Made by a program: the position numbers and the translations under genes
Source of the DNA: Phytophthora hibernalis
Lineage: Eukaryota > Oomycota > Peronosporomycetes > Peronosporales > Peronosporaceae
Assembly: GCA_012656075.1 (NCBI GenBank)
Contig: JAAKBF010000048.1
Span: forward strand, 620,001-684,000
Length of the DNA stretch: 64,000 nt
Direction: 5' to 3'
The notes under the pieces: model-generated
Database searches by the model: none
Seen by the model: only the letters and a program-made list of their open reading frames with translations
Told to the model about the DNA's origin: nothing
Shown here: one piece after another, positions 34,042 to 44,638 of the stretch
Layout of the letters: every line of letters begins with the position of its first letter
How positions within the stretch are numbered: position 1 is the first letter of the stretch

Positions 34042-36331
34042 CAGGGGCTAATGGTAACCTCAAAATGGGGAATGCGAATATATTCAAAATGATATCCAGT
34101 CTGACGGATGATATTTAGAATATGCATAATATTTTCATTTTGAAATCGAATATTGATATATACTACTTAGCGAATATATTCGAATATTTGAACTTTTCCA
34201 AAATGATTACGCAATACATTTTTCAACCAATGAAAACGCATTAAAAAAGGATGAGTAATCGATTGAAAGTCAACTCGGCGCGTGGGTCGAAGTCTGGTAC
34301 GCGGGCTATCGAATGCATTTACGTGTGCGCGACAGTATCAGGTGTCTCCCCTGCTCGCCAGCTCACCATATCACGCTGTAAGCTGTCGCAGAAGTTGCCG
34401 TCTCTGTCATGACGTGCATCCCGGCGACGATGGCCAAGAGTAAGTTGTCGTATTACACGTGCTGGTGGCCCAAGCCGTTAATTTTTGTGATATAGTGCAG
34501 TGAACTGGTCGCTGGTTGTCAGCTCCCCGGTCGCCTACGTACCTCACGATGGCTAGCGCCTAGGACGTCGATATCCGCAACGGCTCGTTGGCACAGGGGT
34601 TATCGTCGGTGGAGCGCTCATGCACAAGTTTACTATCTTCATTTACTACGCAATGGTGTTGGTGGTTCGCGTACGGCTTCCTGATGGCTACCTAGATCGT
34701 TATCGCGACTGACATCGCTGAAACTAGTGCCGCTGAAACTAGTGCCGCAACATGGTATTCCGCTGGCTGCAAACACCATGAACATGTTTGGCTCGATATC
34801 GGTGCTTCGGGATGCATTATTAGGGGCCACAACTCGTCGTTATCGTACCGCGTTGGTACTGTTTGAATCCTTTGCAGCAGCCCAAACACATTTTGAGTGT
34901 TACAGCCTGTATCACCGAGAATAAAATGCTGATACGGTACAACAAGATCACATTAGTCATGAATTCACTTGTTTTGGTTGATAGATATCACAATGCATAA
35001 GCACATTGCGCAGAGCACTTCCCCATTCCAGCCAAGGGCAAATCGGAATATGGTGGCCAAATAAAAATCGCACTTACTGTTTATCGGGGATATATCCAGC
35101 AAATACATAATATATGGAGGGAATATACATATATTATTTGGGGAAATATGCATAATATCTGATAGATATTCAGAAGGCCACCCACGTCTACTGCCTATTA
35201 TGCCAAGGCTATCCTGTTGGAATGCACATCCGAGACCTGGCAAGTGGGAAGAGGGCTGATAAGCTGAGAGACCAGGTCACTGTATGAGAACGGGCTTGAA
35301 CCCGTTAACCAGTGAATGTTGGTAGAAGCTGATGAGGCAGCGTACTAACGTTCAATGCATGTAGTCTTCATTTTCATCGGCAAGTGCACAAGTGCGCCTG
35401 GAACCAGTGCAGATTCCATTACATCCACACCACGCCTATGCCGGCTGAAGTCCAGCTCGCCGACCTGCTACACGACATGGGCAAGATCTTCCTCTGGTAA
35501 CACCGACTCATGAAGATCTACGCACAGAATATGACCCATTTACATGCATATACAGTCTAGTGACGAAAACGCGGGTGCGAGGTATCTATTAGTAAGGTTA
35601 CCAAGCTCAATCAAGTCATTCGTCCACCTTAACAGTAGACTAGCCCACTAATCTGAGCATGTAGTTTCTCTCCTCTCAACCGGTTGATGGTCTTGGGTTG
35701 CCCCGTAGCTGAGCACTGAACGTCTCGAGGTCTGCCCTTTTCCTCCCCTGCCAAGCCGCCCCGCATCGAGTTCAGGGACAAGGGACCATAGGCTCCTTCC
35801 TACACCGGGTTCCATGTGGTCTATAGCATGCATGATATATGCAGGTGGAGATGCATAATATATTATACAGATATTTACAAGGCGGTAGTCATAATACTTG
35901 ATTCGGGTAATATTTGATTCAGTGCTTCGCGTTAGCGCGGAGCTTCGCCCTGTGAAGCTTGTGACGTACCACATGATGCAGTTGGTGAGTTTCAAGTAAA
36001 TCCAGGAAGTCGTGCAGCCGCACGTGCTCATGGGTACATGAAACGATATAATACCTCGCCGTCATTGAGCAGCAGCGTTGTTGTCGGATAGCTCGAATAT
36101 GCATGAGCAAGCTCCAGTTCGCCTTCACACATGGTGTTCATGCGGATGAGGCTACCTTTCAGAATATCACTTTATATCATTTTTATATCTGATATTTTGA
36201 AGAATCCTCGATGATATTTAAATATTATGGTACTCTTTTGCATTTTGAAAGAATATAGATATTTTTGCATAAAATAGTACTACCAATACCCGAAAATATT
36301 ATGCATATTTTTGAATTACCATTAGCCCCTG
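34042..36331. mobile_element. hAT-like non-autonomous element, left copy
   Basis: Both ends read CAGGGGCTAATGGTAA (inverted). The flanks are ggtatggg (34034-34041) and ggcgtggg (36332-36339), an 8-bp duplication with two mismatches. A CAGGG end and an 8-bp duplication are characteristic of hAT elements. The 2290-bp body is AT-rich at both ends (many aatattatgcat words) and has a GC-richer middle that looks like captured gene sequence, including an LLHDMGKI motif at about 35462. No transposase was found. Confidence 0.75.
35362..35500 (+). pseudogene. Captured fragment with an HD motif (possibly inositol oxygenase)
   Basis: The plus strand reads ...PMPAEVQLADLLHDMGKIFLW and then a stop. LLHDMGKI is the metal-binding HD signature, and the context (a leucine-rich run before HDxGK) is like the myo-inositol oxygenase family, but the piece is too short to be sure. 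It lies within the hAT-like element, so it was probably captured from a host gene. The mirrored copy is at 42182-42320. Confidence 0.3.
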
Positions 36332-36739
36332 GGCGTGGGCGCCATCGGATTACGATTGGAATTATTGGTCCAAACGGGTACTTTGGACAAATGTAGCAAC
36401 TAAAGATGGCTACATTGACGGTCAAAATAACAGCGAGCACTTCCAAGGTTACGGGTATTACAATTCTAGTACTACGGCAGTATGGCCTTCTGATATATTA
36501 ATACATGTACTACGTAGTAGTCGCTCGCTGTCTGCTCTCTTCTTCAAAACGAATTCTAGCAACAATGACGATTGAGGTTTCAGGTTTTTGTATTTGTATC
36601 GTTACTAGAGGAACCGCATCGAGCTCCTCGACAAGCAGCTACGTGCCACCGCCAGCTCCCCAGAGACCAGAGAACTCTATCAGCAGAAGTCACGTTTTAA
36701 CAGGCAACTGCGCACTTGCAGCGTTGCAACTCCAGGCGT

Positions 36740-37183
36740 CTACAGGAAGTAGGTCACGACGGCGGCGGTCACAGCGGCGACGCTGCCAGCAGCCACCGAG
36801 GCGGCGCCAGAAGAGCCCGAGGCCGAAGCAGAGGCGGACTCGGAGGACGAAGCCGTCGATCCGGACGTGGTGGCGTCAGCAGAGCCCGACGTCGTTGTGG
36901 TGGCGCTCGAGCCAGACGTGGTGGCGGCGGCGTCCGACGAGCCCGACGTGGTGGTGGAGCCCACAGCAGCGGAGCCCACAGCGGCCGAACCGGCAGCAGC
37001 CGAAGCGCCCGTCGTCGTGGCAGCGGCGGGGTCCGCGGCAGCCGACGAAGCCGTCGAAGCAGCAGTCGAGGCGACGGCCGACGTGGCAGCAGCCGACGAC
37101 GCGGTCGAGGCGGCAGTGGACGCGTCCTGGGCGGCGGCGACGGCGATGACAAGAGCAGCAGCGAGGAAGCCGAAGACCTTCAT
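36740..37183 (-). CDS. Ala/Ser/Thr-rich secreted, probably GPI-anchored protein (left copy)
   Basis: 147 residues. The signal peptide MKVFGFLAAALVIAVAAAQ is followed by a low-complexity mucin-like body made almost only of Ala, Ser, Thr and Gly (STAASTASSAAATS, SGSSDAAATTSGSS). The hydrophobic C-terminus (AAGSVAAVTAAVVTYFL) fits a GPI-attachment signal. The body offers many O-glycosylation sites, so a cell-wall or cell-surface role is likely. There is no enzymatic domain. It is identical to the copy on the right arm. The opposite strand has long frames only because of the GC-rich codons. The mirrored initiator motif lies at 37240-37255, upstream on this strand. Confidence 0.8.
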   Translation of the reverse strand: MKVFGFLAAALVIAVAAAQDASTAASTASSAAATSAVASTAASTASSAAADPAAATTTGASAAAGSAAVGSAAVGSTTTSGSSDAAATTSGSSATTTTSGSADATTSGSTASSSESASASASGSSGAASVAAGSVAAVTAAVVTYFL

Positions 37184-37239
37184 GATAGTACTTGGTGGAG
37201 GTGGGGTGGGGAGGAGTAAGCTGCTTGGCAGTTGCTGGT

Positions 37240-37255
37240 AAAAGTGGGAATGAGG
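37240..37255 (-). promoter_or_regulatory. Oomycete initiator (Inr/FPR-like), left copy
   Basis: Mirror image of the motif at 40428-40443, about 60 bp upstream of the ATG of the GPI-type gene: CCTCATTCCCACTTTT on the minus strand. It matches the oomycete core promoter consensus around TCATTC. Confidence 0.55.
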
Positions 37256-37290
37256 AGAAGCTCGCCGCGCAGAAAGCGGGAGCAGTTCGA

Positions 37291-38787
37291 CAGACCCTAG
37301 CCTACAGCTGCACGACCGACAAACAAGCGGACGTCTTCAAGGAAGAGAGGGCCATTAGCAAAGATAGCGAGCCGTTCCCGCGTCCATGATGGTTGTGGTG
37401 TCGAAAGCCGGTGCTTTGGCCATCTGGCCCAGATGGCGGCGTCAATACAGCTTCAAGGTGGTTCCGAGAACGCGGTCTATGTTGGTTGATTTGGTTGAAA
37501 AATGCATGGAATTGCTTGCTTTTGTTGTCTTCGTTGGACAGCTCGGTGGTTCGTGTGGATATTATACGTACACATTGTGGACATTGCGACCAAGTTGACG
37601 GCATGGACAGTAGTGCATGCCGTCACCTTACTGAAGCCTGCTTTGAGCAACAACACACACATCCACCCTGAAGTTGCGACGTCCGTTTGCCCTCTATGCC
37701 GGCCGCGTGCGCGCAAATCATCCGCTGCGAATTTACATTTGCTTGCCGTGGTGCCCGCCGGCTGGTGATGTCCGTCCACGACGTCGACTCGGCACGATTG
37801 AGAGGGACCTCCGCAAGGACAGACGATGCTCGCTGCATCAGGCTGGCTAATTTTCGTGGCGCGGTGGTGGCGTATCTATCGACGACGGCACAACGCGCGA
37901 TGGAAAAGGCCAGAAAATAGTACTGGCACACAAAAATCTTGGGATAACACACAGTGGGGTGGGCGACGTGGTTGGACATAGCACCAACCTAACACTGCAC
38001 GTCCCCGTAGCGTCACGGCGAAGGCAGGGGCAGAGGGCCCCCGCCGGAGACGAAAGCGTGAGGGCAACACGTGAGGCCGAAGGTTCTATATATCGCGAGC
38101 GAAGCGAACCGCGGGGCGCCGGAGGGGCGCCCAGCCAAGCACAGCGCGGCTGGTCATACATAAATTATTAGAGGTTTTTATGTCTTATCACGACGCAAGG
38201 TAGGTCAAAACAATACATTTGCCAAGTCAAATGATTGCTGTGAAATTACAGTTAATGCATGTGTTTACCGCCTTCTGTCGGAAAAGGCTCAAAGTCTCTC
38301 GTAACTTACGAGTCGTAAGCTTACCGGTACTGTACATGTACACGTACAGTAGTGTGGTCGCAGTGAGTCAATCGTGGCGGCAGGTCAGCGCACTTCGCCC
38401 TTTCCAGTCTCCGCTGCACGATGTGCACGGGGAGTATCCCCACTCGCATTCATTTACGCGTAGGACACTGCTGTAGGCGGTTGTTGGTACATGTACAGCG
38501 ACTCGCTTTGTAGGGACCCCGCTGAAATTCATCCTCGGAGGCAGAGCAATAGGGTATGAAAATCGAGTTCGGATCTTCGGTTCTTGGGATCCCTGATATC
38601 GATAGGAAACACGTGTAGCCAGCTATGAACGATGCGATCAAACACGAAAATCGTGCGTCGAGATTAGTGGTCGTAGCGATTATGCAGACTAACGATCGTC
38701 TTCAAGCTCGGAACTGACTAGGAAAATCCAATGCAACCGCGTGCAAGCTTGTCGTGTCGTGGAGAGCACACGTGCGTATCTTCCTCA
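37291..38787. other. Spacer of the inverted repeat, left part, no supported gene
   Basis: Open frames on both strands (for example 37623-37979 and 37847-38161, minus) overlap each other and lack domains. Near 38085-38160 there is a GC-rich hairpin (ggggcgcc ... ggggcgccc) preceded by gcgagcgaagcgaacc, the motif also seen in the Helitron-like units. It is followed, some 15 bases later, by ctggt, which could be a weak Helitron-type end. Confidence 0.4.
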
Positions 38788-39238
38788 TCAAAGCATCGCA
38801 GCGAGTCCAATAATCCCCACGATGGCCAACGAGGTTGTCGTCGTTAGCATGAGAGCGCTCGAGTCCTCGGACGGGGTCGGCGCGCTCGACTGTGATCGGG
38901 ACGAGTCCCCGTCCTCTTTGGTTTCTTGATCACCGGGGTCTCAACGTCGCCGAAACTACCACTGCCGCTGTCCGTCATAGGAGCGGGGTTATTCGCCCAC
39001 GCTGGTGCCGGAGCCCCGTTGCTGGTGCAGCGAACGTAGGCGGCGCTGGCGCTGCAGGATTCATTCCAGCGGGTGCAGCATTCATCGGCGGAGCAGTGAT
39101 GGTCGGTGGAGAAGTGGTGGGCGCATTTACATCCGCAGTCACACTACCAGCTTGCCCTCCTGCATTGGTCGTATCTTGAGCTGTAGCAACCGCCATAGCG
39201 CAGAGTAGCAGAACAGTCAACACGCTGAAGTTCGTCAT
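38788..39238 (-). CDS. Second secreted, GPI-type Ala/Pro/Thr-rich protein (with frame errors)
   Basis: Starts MTNFSVLTVLLLCAMAVATAQ, a signal peptide, then an Ala/Pro/Thr-rich body (PTTSPPTITAPPMNAAPAG). The open frame stops early after a shift at a run of G near 39018. In the next frame the composition continues (APAPAWANNPAPMTDSGSG), and after another shift at a run of C near 38935 the frame reads SSAPTPSEDSS and a hydrophobic end (LTTTTSLAIVGIIGLAAML) with TGA at 38790-38788. The tail is a good GPI signal. Both shifts sit in homopolymers, so sequencing error is likely and the gene may be intact at about 150 residues. It occupies the single-copy spacer of the inverted repeat. Confidence 0.6.
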
Positions 39239-40392
39239 CGTCGAAGTAAGTATTAATAGGAAGGTGGAGGAGGTGCTGAGTCGAGTAAGGCAATTGCAGA
39301 TGTGGTCTCCGTTGTTGCGCAGAGGAATTGGTGCTAGGCACTTAGCAGTCCATCAAAGAGCTGAAGTATTGGAGGTGACTCGATTGACGTCGTCGTCATG
39401 CATCTAGAAATTGCAAAAGAAAGAAGCTACTCTCCGCCGCGTCCCATACTCTCGTTCACCTTTTAAGAAATGAGCGGAGACGACCGAGTGCACCAAGGCT
39501 TCTCGTTCTTTAAACGTAGTGCCGAGGATCACTTCCTTTGGGATTCGCGAGTTCGGACGGACCAGGAGCCTGGAGACGGACGACGGGGGCGAACGCAGCT
39601 CATGAACTTTGACAATGTGGAGGACACTCAATTGCTAGATACTGTGGATCCCCGCGAACCGGCCGAGTGCTGTCACGCTGGTATCCAAGATACGCCAGGC
39701 CAAGGGTGAATGAAGATCAACTTGCAGGGTTTGTAGCAGAGCAAGACGGATACAGACAGCGAACCAGGAGTCGGAAGCTGCTGATGACAGTAATCAACAG
39801 GGCTCCTTTTAAGCTGCCCGGTGATGCTGCCGTGGTTGGGCACGTTCGTGCTCGGCATTTCCATCCTGCTCACGTGGCCAGTATGCCTAGCTTATTTGCG
39901 GGGTTGATTCTCGCAAGTGTCAACGACTACAGGAGGGACGGGACGTGCATGTAACGTAAAAAAAGATAACAATAGTTATTCATGCAGGGATTTCTAGTCT
40001 CATCATGACACACCGAGACGATCACCCGGATATCCGCGATGCGAGCAGACCAACTATTAACAACGACTCGTCGAATACTGGTAGAAAGGATCCTTTGGCA
40101 AGACCCCAAAACCCACAGCTCAAAACAGGTGGCCTGGCAGCCGATAAGGTGAATGGTATCCGCTAGTTGAAGCGTACATTTTGCTTGGTTCGCGGTCGAC
40201 CATTATAAAGGTGGTGGCGAAAACAGGAGAGATGAAAACAAGTGTCAATGCACATGTAGCCATTTGATTAAAAAGGCAGACGGACATGTTCGTACAACCC
40301 AACAACGTTAGACGTGCCGTACCGCGACTCCTCCGCTGTCACAGCAATCAGCAACCAGATTTGCGGGCATGCGGTGCCCTCAGGCTCGCCTG
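39239..40392. other. Spacer of the inverted repeat, right part, no supported gene
   Basis: Plus frames at 39470-39709 and 39667-39954 overlap and contain no recognised domain. One could be a short host gene, but there is nothing to support it. Confidence 0.35.
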
Positions 40393-40427
40393 TCAAACTG
40401 CTCCCGCTTTCTGCGCGGCGAGCTTCT

Positions 40428-40443
40428 CCTCATTCCCACTTTT
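40428..40443 (+). promoter_or_regulatory. Oomycete initiator (Inr/FPR-like), right copy
   Basis: CCTCATTCCCACTTTT lies about 57 bp upstream of the ATG at 40500 and closely matches the oomycete initiator plus flanking element. The gene is therefore probably transcribed from this site with a short leader. Confidence 0.6.
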
Positions 40444-40499
40444 ACCAGCAACTGCCAAGCAGCTTACTCCTCCCCACCCCACCTCCACCAAGTACTATC

Positions 40500-40943
40500 A
40501 TGAAGGTCTTCGGCTTCCTCGCTGCTGCTCTTGTCATCGCCGTCGCCGCCGCCCAGGACGCGTCCACTGCCGCCTCGACCGCGTCGTCGGCTGCTGCCAC
40601 GTCGGCCGTCGCCTCGACTGCTGCTTCGACGGCTTCGTCGGCTGCCGCGGACCCCGCCGCTGCCACGACGACGGGCGCTTCGGCTGCTGCCGGTTCGGCC
40701 GCTGTGGGCTCCGCTGCTGTGGGCTCCACCACCACGTCGGGCTCGTCGGACGCCGCCGCCACCACGTCTGGCTCGAGCGCCACCACAACGACGTCGGGCT
40801 CTGCTGACGCCACCACGTCCGGATCGACGGCTTCGTCCTCCGAGTCCGCCTCTGCTTCGGCCTCGGGCTCTTCTGGCGCCGCCTCGGTGGCTGCTGGCAG
40901 CGTCGCCGCTGTGACCGCCGCCGTCGTGACCTACTTCCTGTAG
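40500..40943 (+). CDS. Ala/Ser/Thr-rich secreted, probably GPI-anchored protein (right copy)
   Basis: Encodes the same 147-residue protein as 36740-37183: signal peptide, mucin-like Ser/Thr/Ala body, hydrophobic tail. The true start is taken as ATG 40500, since the frame upstream of it (from 40314) lacks a signal-peptide start and overlaps the initiator. The two genes diverge outwards, facing away from the spacer. Identical coding sequences mean either recent duplication or ongoing gene conversion between the arms. Confidence 0.8.
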   Translation: MKVFGFLAAALVIAVAAAQDASTAASTASSAAATSAVASTAASTASSAAADPAAATTTGASAAAGSAAVGSAAVGSTTTSGSSDAAATTSGSSATTTTSGSADATTSGSTASSSESASASASGSSGAASVAAGSVAAVTAAVVTYFL

Positions 40944-41336
40944 ACGCCTGGAGTTGCAACGCTGCAAGTGCGCAGTTGCCTGTTAAAACGTGACTTCTGC
41001 TGATAGAGTTCTCTGGTCTCTGGGGAGCTGGCGGTGGCACGTAGCTGCTTGTCGAGGAGCTCGATGCGGTTCCTCTAGTAACGATACAAATACAAAACCT
41101 GAAACCTCAATCGTCATTGTTGCTAGAATTCGTTTTGAAGAAGAGAGCAGACAGCGAGCGACTACTACGTAGTACATGTATTAATATATCAGAAGGCCAT
41201 ACTGCCGTAGTACTAGAATTGTAATACCCGTAACCTTGGAAGTGCTCGCTGTTATTTTGACCGTCAATGTAGCCATCTTTAGTTGCTACATTTGTCCAAA
41301 GTACCCGTTTGGACCAATAATTCCAATCGTAATCCG

Positions 41337-44300
41337 ATGGCGCCCACGCCCAGGGGCTAATGGTAATTCAAAAATATGCATAATATTTTCGGGTATTGGT
41401 AGTACTATTTTATGCAAAAATATCTATATTCTTTCAAAATGCAAAAGAGTACCATAATATTTAAATATCATCGAGGATTCTTCAAAATATCAGATATAAA
41501 AATGATATAAAGTGATATTCTGAAAGGTAGCCTCATCCGCATGAACACCATGTGTGAAGGCGAACTGGAGCTTGCTCATGCATATTCGAGCTATCCGACA
41601 ACAACGCTGCTGCTCAATGACGGCGAGGTATTATATCGTTTCATGTACCCATGAGCATGTGCGGCTGCACGACTTCCTGGATTTACTTGAAACTCACCAA
41701 CTGCATCATGTGGTACGTCACAAGCTTCACAGGGCGAAGCTCCGCGCTAACGCGAAGCACTGAATCAAATATTACCCGAATCAAGTATTATGACTACCGC
41801 CTTGTAAATATCTGTATAATATATTATGCATCTCCACCTGCATATATCATGCATGCTATAGACCACATGGAACCCGGTGTAGGAAGGAGCCTATGGTCCC
41901 TTGTCCCTGAACTCGATGCGGGGCGGCTTGGCAGGGGAGGAAAAGGGCAGACCTCGAGACGTTCAGTGCTCAGCTACGGGGCAACCCAAGACCATCAACC
42001 GGTTGAGAGGAGAGAAACTACATGCTCAGATTAGTGGGCTAGTCTACTGTTAAGGTGGACGAATGACTTGATTGAGCTTGGTAACCTTACTAATAGATAC
42101 CTCGCACCCGCGTTTTCGTCACTAGACTGTATATGCATGTAAATGGGTCATATTCTGTGCGTAGATCTTCATGAGTCGGTGTTACCAGAGGAAGATCTTG
42201 CCCATGTCGTGTAGCAGGTCGGCGAGCTGGACTTCAGCCGGCATAGGCGTGGTGTGGATGTAATGGAATCTGCACTGGTTCCAGGCGCACTTGTGCACTT
42301 GCCGATGAAAATGAAGACTACATGCATTGAACGTTAGTACGCTGCCTCATCAGCTTCTACCAACATTCACTGGTTAACGGGTTCAAGCCCGTTCTCATAC
42401 AGTGACCTGGTCTCTCAGCTTATCAGCCCTCTTCCCACTTGCCAGGTCTCGGATGTGCATTCCAACAGGATAGCCTTGGCATAATAGGCAGTAGACGTGG
42501 GTGGCCTTCTGAATATCTATCAGATATTATGCATATTTCCCCAAATAATATATGTATATTCCCTCCATATATTATGTATTTGCTGGATATATCCCCGATA
42601 AACAGTAAGTGCGATTTTTATTTGGCCACCATATTCCGATTTGCCCTTGGCTGGAATGGGGAAGTGCTCTGCGCAATGTGCTTATGCATTGTGATATCTA
42701 TCAACCAAAACAAGTGAATTCATGACTAATGTGATCTTGTTGTACCGTATCAGCATTTTATTCTCGGTGATACAGGCTGTAACACTCAAAATGTGTTTGG
42801 GCTGCTGCAAAGGATTCAAACAGTACCAACGCGGTACGATAACGACGAGTTGTGGCCCCTAATAATGCATCCCGAAGCACCGATATCGAGCCAAACATGT
42901 TCATGGTGTTTGCAGCCAGCGGAATACCATGTTGCGGCACTAGTTTCAGCGGCACTAGTTTCAGCGATGTCAGTCGCGATAACGATCTAGGTAGCCATCA
43001 GGAAGCCGTACGCGAACCACCAACACCATTGCGTAGTAAATGAAGATAGTAAACTTGTGCATGAGCGCTCCACCGACGATAACCCCTGTGCCAACGAGCC
43101 GTTGCGGATATCGACGTCCTAGGCGCTAGCCATCGTGAGTACGTAGGCGACCGGGGAGCTGACAACCAGCGACCAGTTCACTGCACTATATCACAAAAAT
43201 TAACGGCTTGGGCCACCAGCACGTGTAATACGACAACTTACTCTTGGCCATCGTCGCCGGGATGCACGTCATGACAGAGACGGCAACTTCTGCGACAGCT
43301 TACAGCGTGATATGGTGAGCTGGCGAGCAGGGGAGACACCTGATACTGTCGCGCACACGTAAATGCATTCGATAGCCCGCGTACCAGACTTCGACCCACG
43401 CGCCGAGTTGACTTTCAATCGATTACTCATCCTTTTTTAATGCGTTTTCATTGGTTGAAAAAATGTATTGCGTAATCATTTTGGAAAAGTTCAAATATTC
43501 GAATATATTCGCTAAGTAGTATATATCAATATTCGATTTCAAAATGAAAATATTATGCATATTCTAAATATCATCCGTCAGACTGGATATCATTTTGAAT
43601 ATATTCGCATTCCCCATTTTGAGGTTACCATTAGCCCCTGCCCATACCAGCCTGGAAGGAGTCGCTATTTGAGCGTGTGCTAGCGCGCCTGCCGCCCCGT
43701 GAAGTGCAAGCAGCTTCGAACCTCGTACTAGCACAAGATTTTTCGTCTGTTCATCGAGTGGTGGACGAGGTGGTCGCGGCTTTTGCGAAGCTGGAGGAGG
43801 TTCGGGATGCGGTTTCCAAGCTGGAACATGGCAGCACTGCGACTGGTGGACGCAGCTCCAGTCTAATGGCAACGATGGAGAGTGTCGTGACACTGCAGCA
43901 AGAAGTGGACGTGAAAATGGATGAAATGGCAGTGGATACGGTTGGGAAAAAGCGCAAAGGACGAAATGAGTCCGAGCAGGAGAGAAAGAGGACAAAGTGT
44001 GAACGAGAGAACAAGACTGCAGTACCGACTAGTTATCCTGTTGCAGCTCCCAAAAGTCGTCATCAGATTCAAATTCTGAGTCTGAAAGTGAAGTTGGTGG
44101 CAGTGAAGCGGCACTAAAAGCGTTGATGTCGTCGGAAACTCGTGAAATTCAGAGTACCACGAGCAAGGACACGAAGGATACAGCTACCGATTGCAGCTGG
44201 AAAAATGCCACACGTATCACCTGTAGCAGTCTATCGGTCACAACCTTGAAACCCATTTTGAAGGAGGTCGACGCTTTACCAAGGCCGGATCGCATCCTTG

Positions 44301-44638
44301 TCATGCCAGAAATCCTCGAGGCACTGAAGGAGTCTGTGCTTGGAGACACACGGCAGTCAAGCACAAGAAGTAATCGACTGGCTGCACGTCGTGATTAGGT
44401 GGGCTACCAAGCCATTCGGACAAGCTAAGATTTTTGCTTTATATTGCGACTACGATGATACATACGTGATATTGGCTTCAAGCTCGGTATATTTGGGAGT
44501 ATAGTGAACCATGCGACGCGAGGGTGGCTCCGCTCCAAAACCCTACCGTTTGTGCCTGTGCCAAGTTATTCGCAAAGCACATCAACCAAGTTGGGTCCAA
44601 ACATCGCACGCAATATTCGGAAAGACTGGGCAACATAA
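41337..44638 (+). pseudogene. Coiled-coil/helical-module family, copy E' (right arm), split and internally deleted
   Basis: The start codon ATG 41337 is followed by GCGCCCACGCC and then the hAT-like element (41351-43640). Coding resumes at 43641 with a frame that is open through the coil, the TATGGRSSSLMATME stretch and the basic patch. A one-base length difference at a run of A near 44050 changes frame before the module VMPEILEALKESV. At 44460 the sequence jumps to the last exon, losing the second module present on the left arm. It is therefore more damaged than copy E. Confidence 0.65.
41351..43640. mobile_element. hAT-like non-autonomous element, right copy
   Basis: Mirror of 34042-36331: ends CAGGGGCTAATGGTAA, flanking 8-mers cccacgcc (41343-41350) and cccatacc (43641-43648). 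Same length and essentially the same sequence as the left copy, at the same place in the same gene, so it was inserted before the two arms separated. Confidence 0.75.

Larger units (their letters stand above)
32320..36345 (-). pseudogene. Coiled-coil/helical-module family, copy E (left arm), split by a hAT-like element
   Basis: The start codon at 36345-36343 and the first few codons (M A P) lie on the far side of a 2.29-kb insertion. The coding sequence resumes at about 34,041 with AWKESLFERVLARLPPREV and the FAKLEEVRDAV coil. Removing the element and one copy of the 8-bp duplication joins the two parts in frame. A one-base difference at a run of T (near 33868) breaks the left-arm frame but not the right. 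Next come the basic patch (KKRKGRNESEQERKRTK), a helical module (VMPEILEALKESV, ending at a GT donor near 33172), a second module (32703-33110, HLIALIVAYKKAT) and a last exon (32320-32622). Probably silenced by the insertion. Confidence 0.7.
31739..37290. repeat. Left arm of a long inverted repeat
   Basis: Positions in this arm pair with the right arm at a near-constant coordinate sum (about 77,682 from 33,220 to 37,290, about 76,958 from 31,740 to 32,498). Where both arms are present they are almost identical, with a few substitutions and one-base length differences in homopolymers. The arm carries the 3' part of copy F, copy E with its hAT-like insertion, and the GPI-type gene. The outer end falls inside the module exon of copy F. 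Confidence 0.9.

Noticed and set aside
36505..37219. Long Arg-rich and Val/Ala-rich ORFs opposite or offset to the GPI-type gene (also 40442-41040)
   Set aside because: They arise from the GC-rich Ser/Ala/Thr codons of the real gene; no start context, and composition is implausible for a protein.
38085..38160. Possible additional Helitron 3' end (ggggcgcc hairpin then ctggt)
   Set aside because: Spacing to CTGG is about 15 nt, and no matching 5' block or second copy is seen; kept only as a note.
42376..42402. T-arm-like string (acgggttcaagcccgt) suggesting a tRNA, mirrored at 35280-35306
   Set aside because: No D-arm, anticodon arm or complementary acceptor stem at the right distance on either strand.
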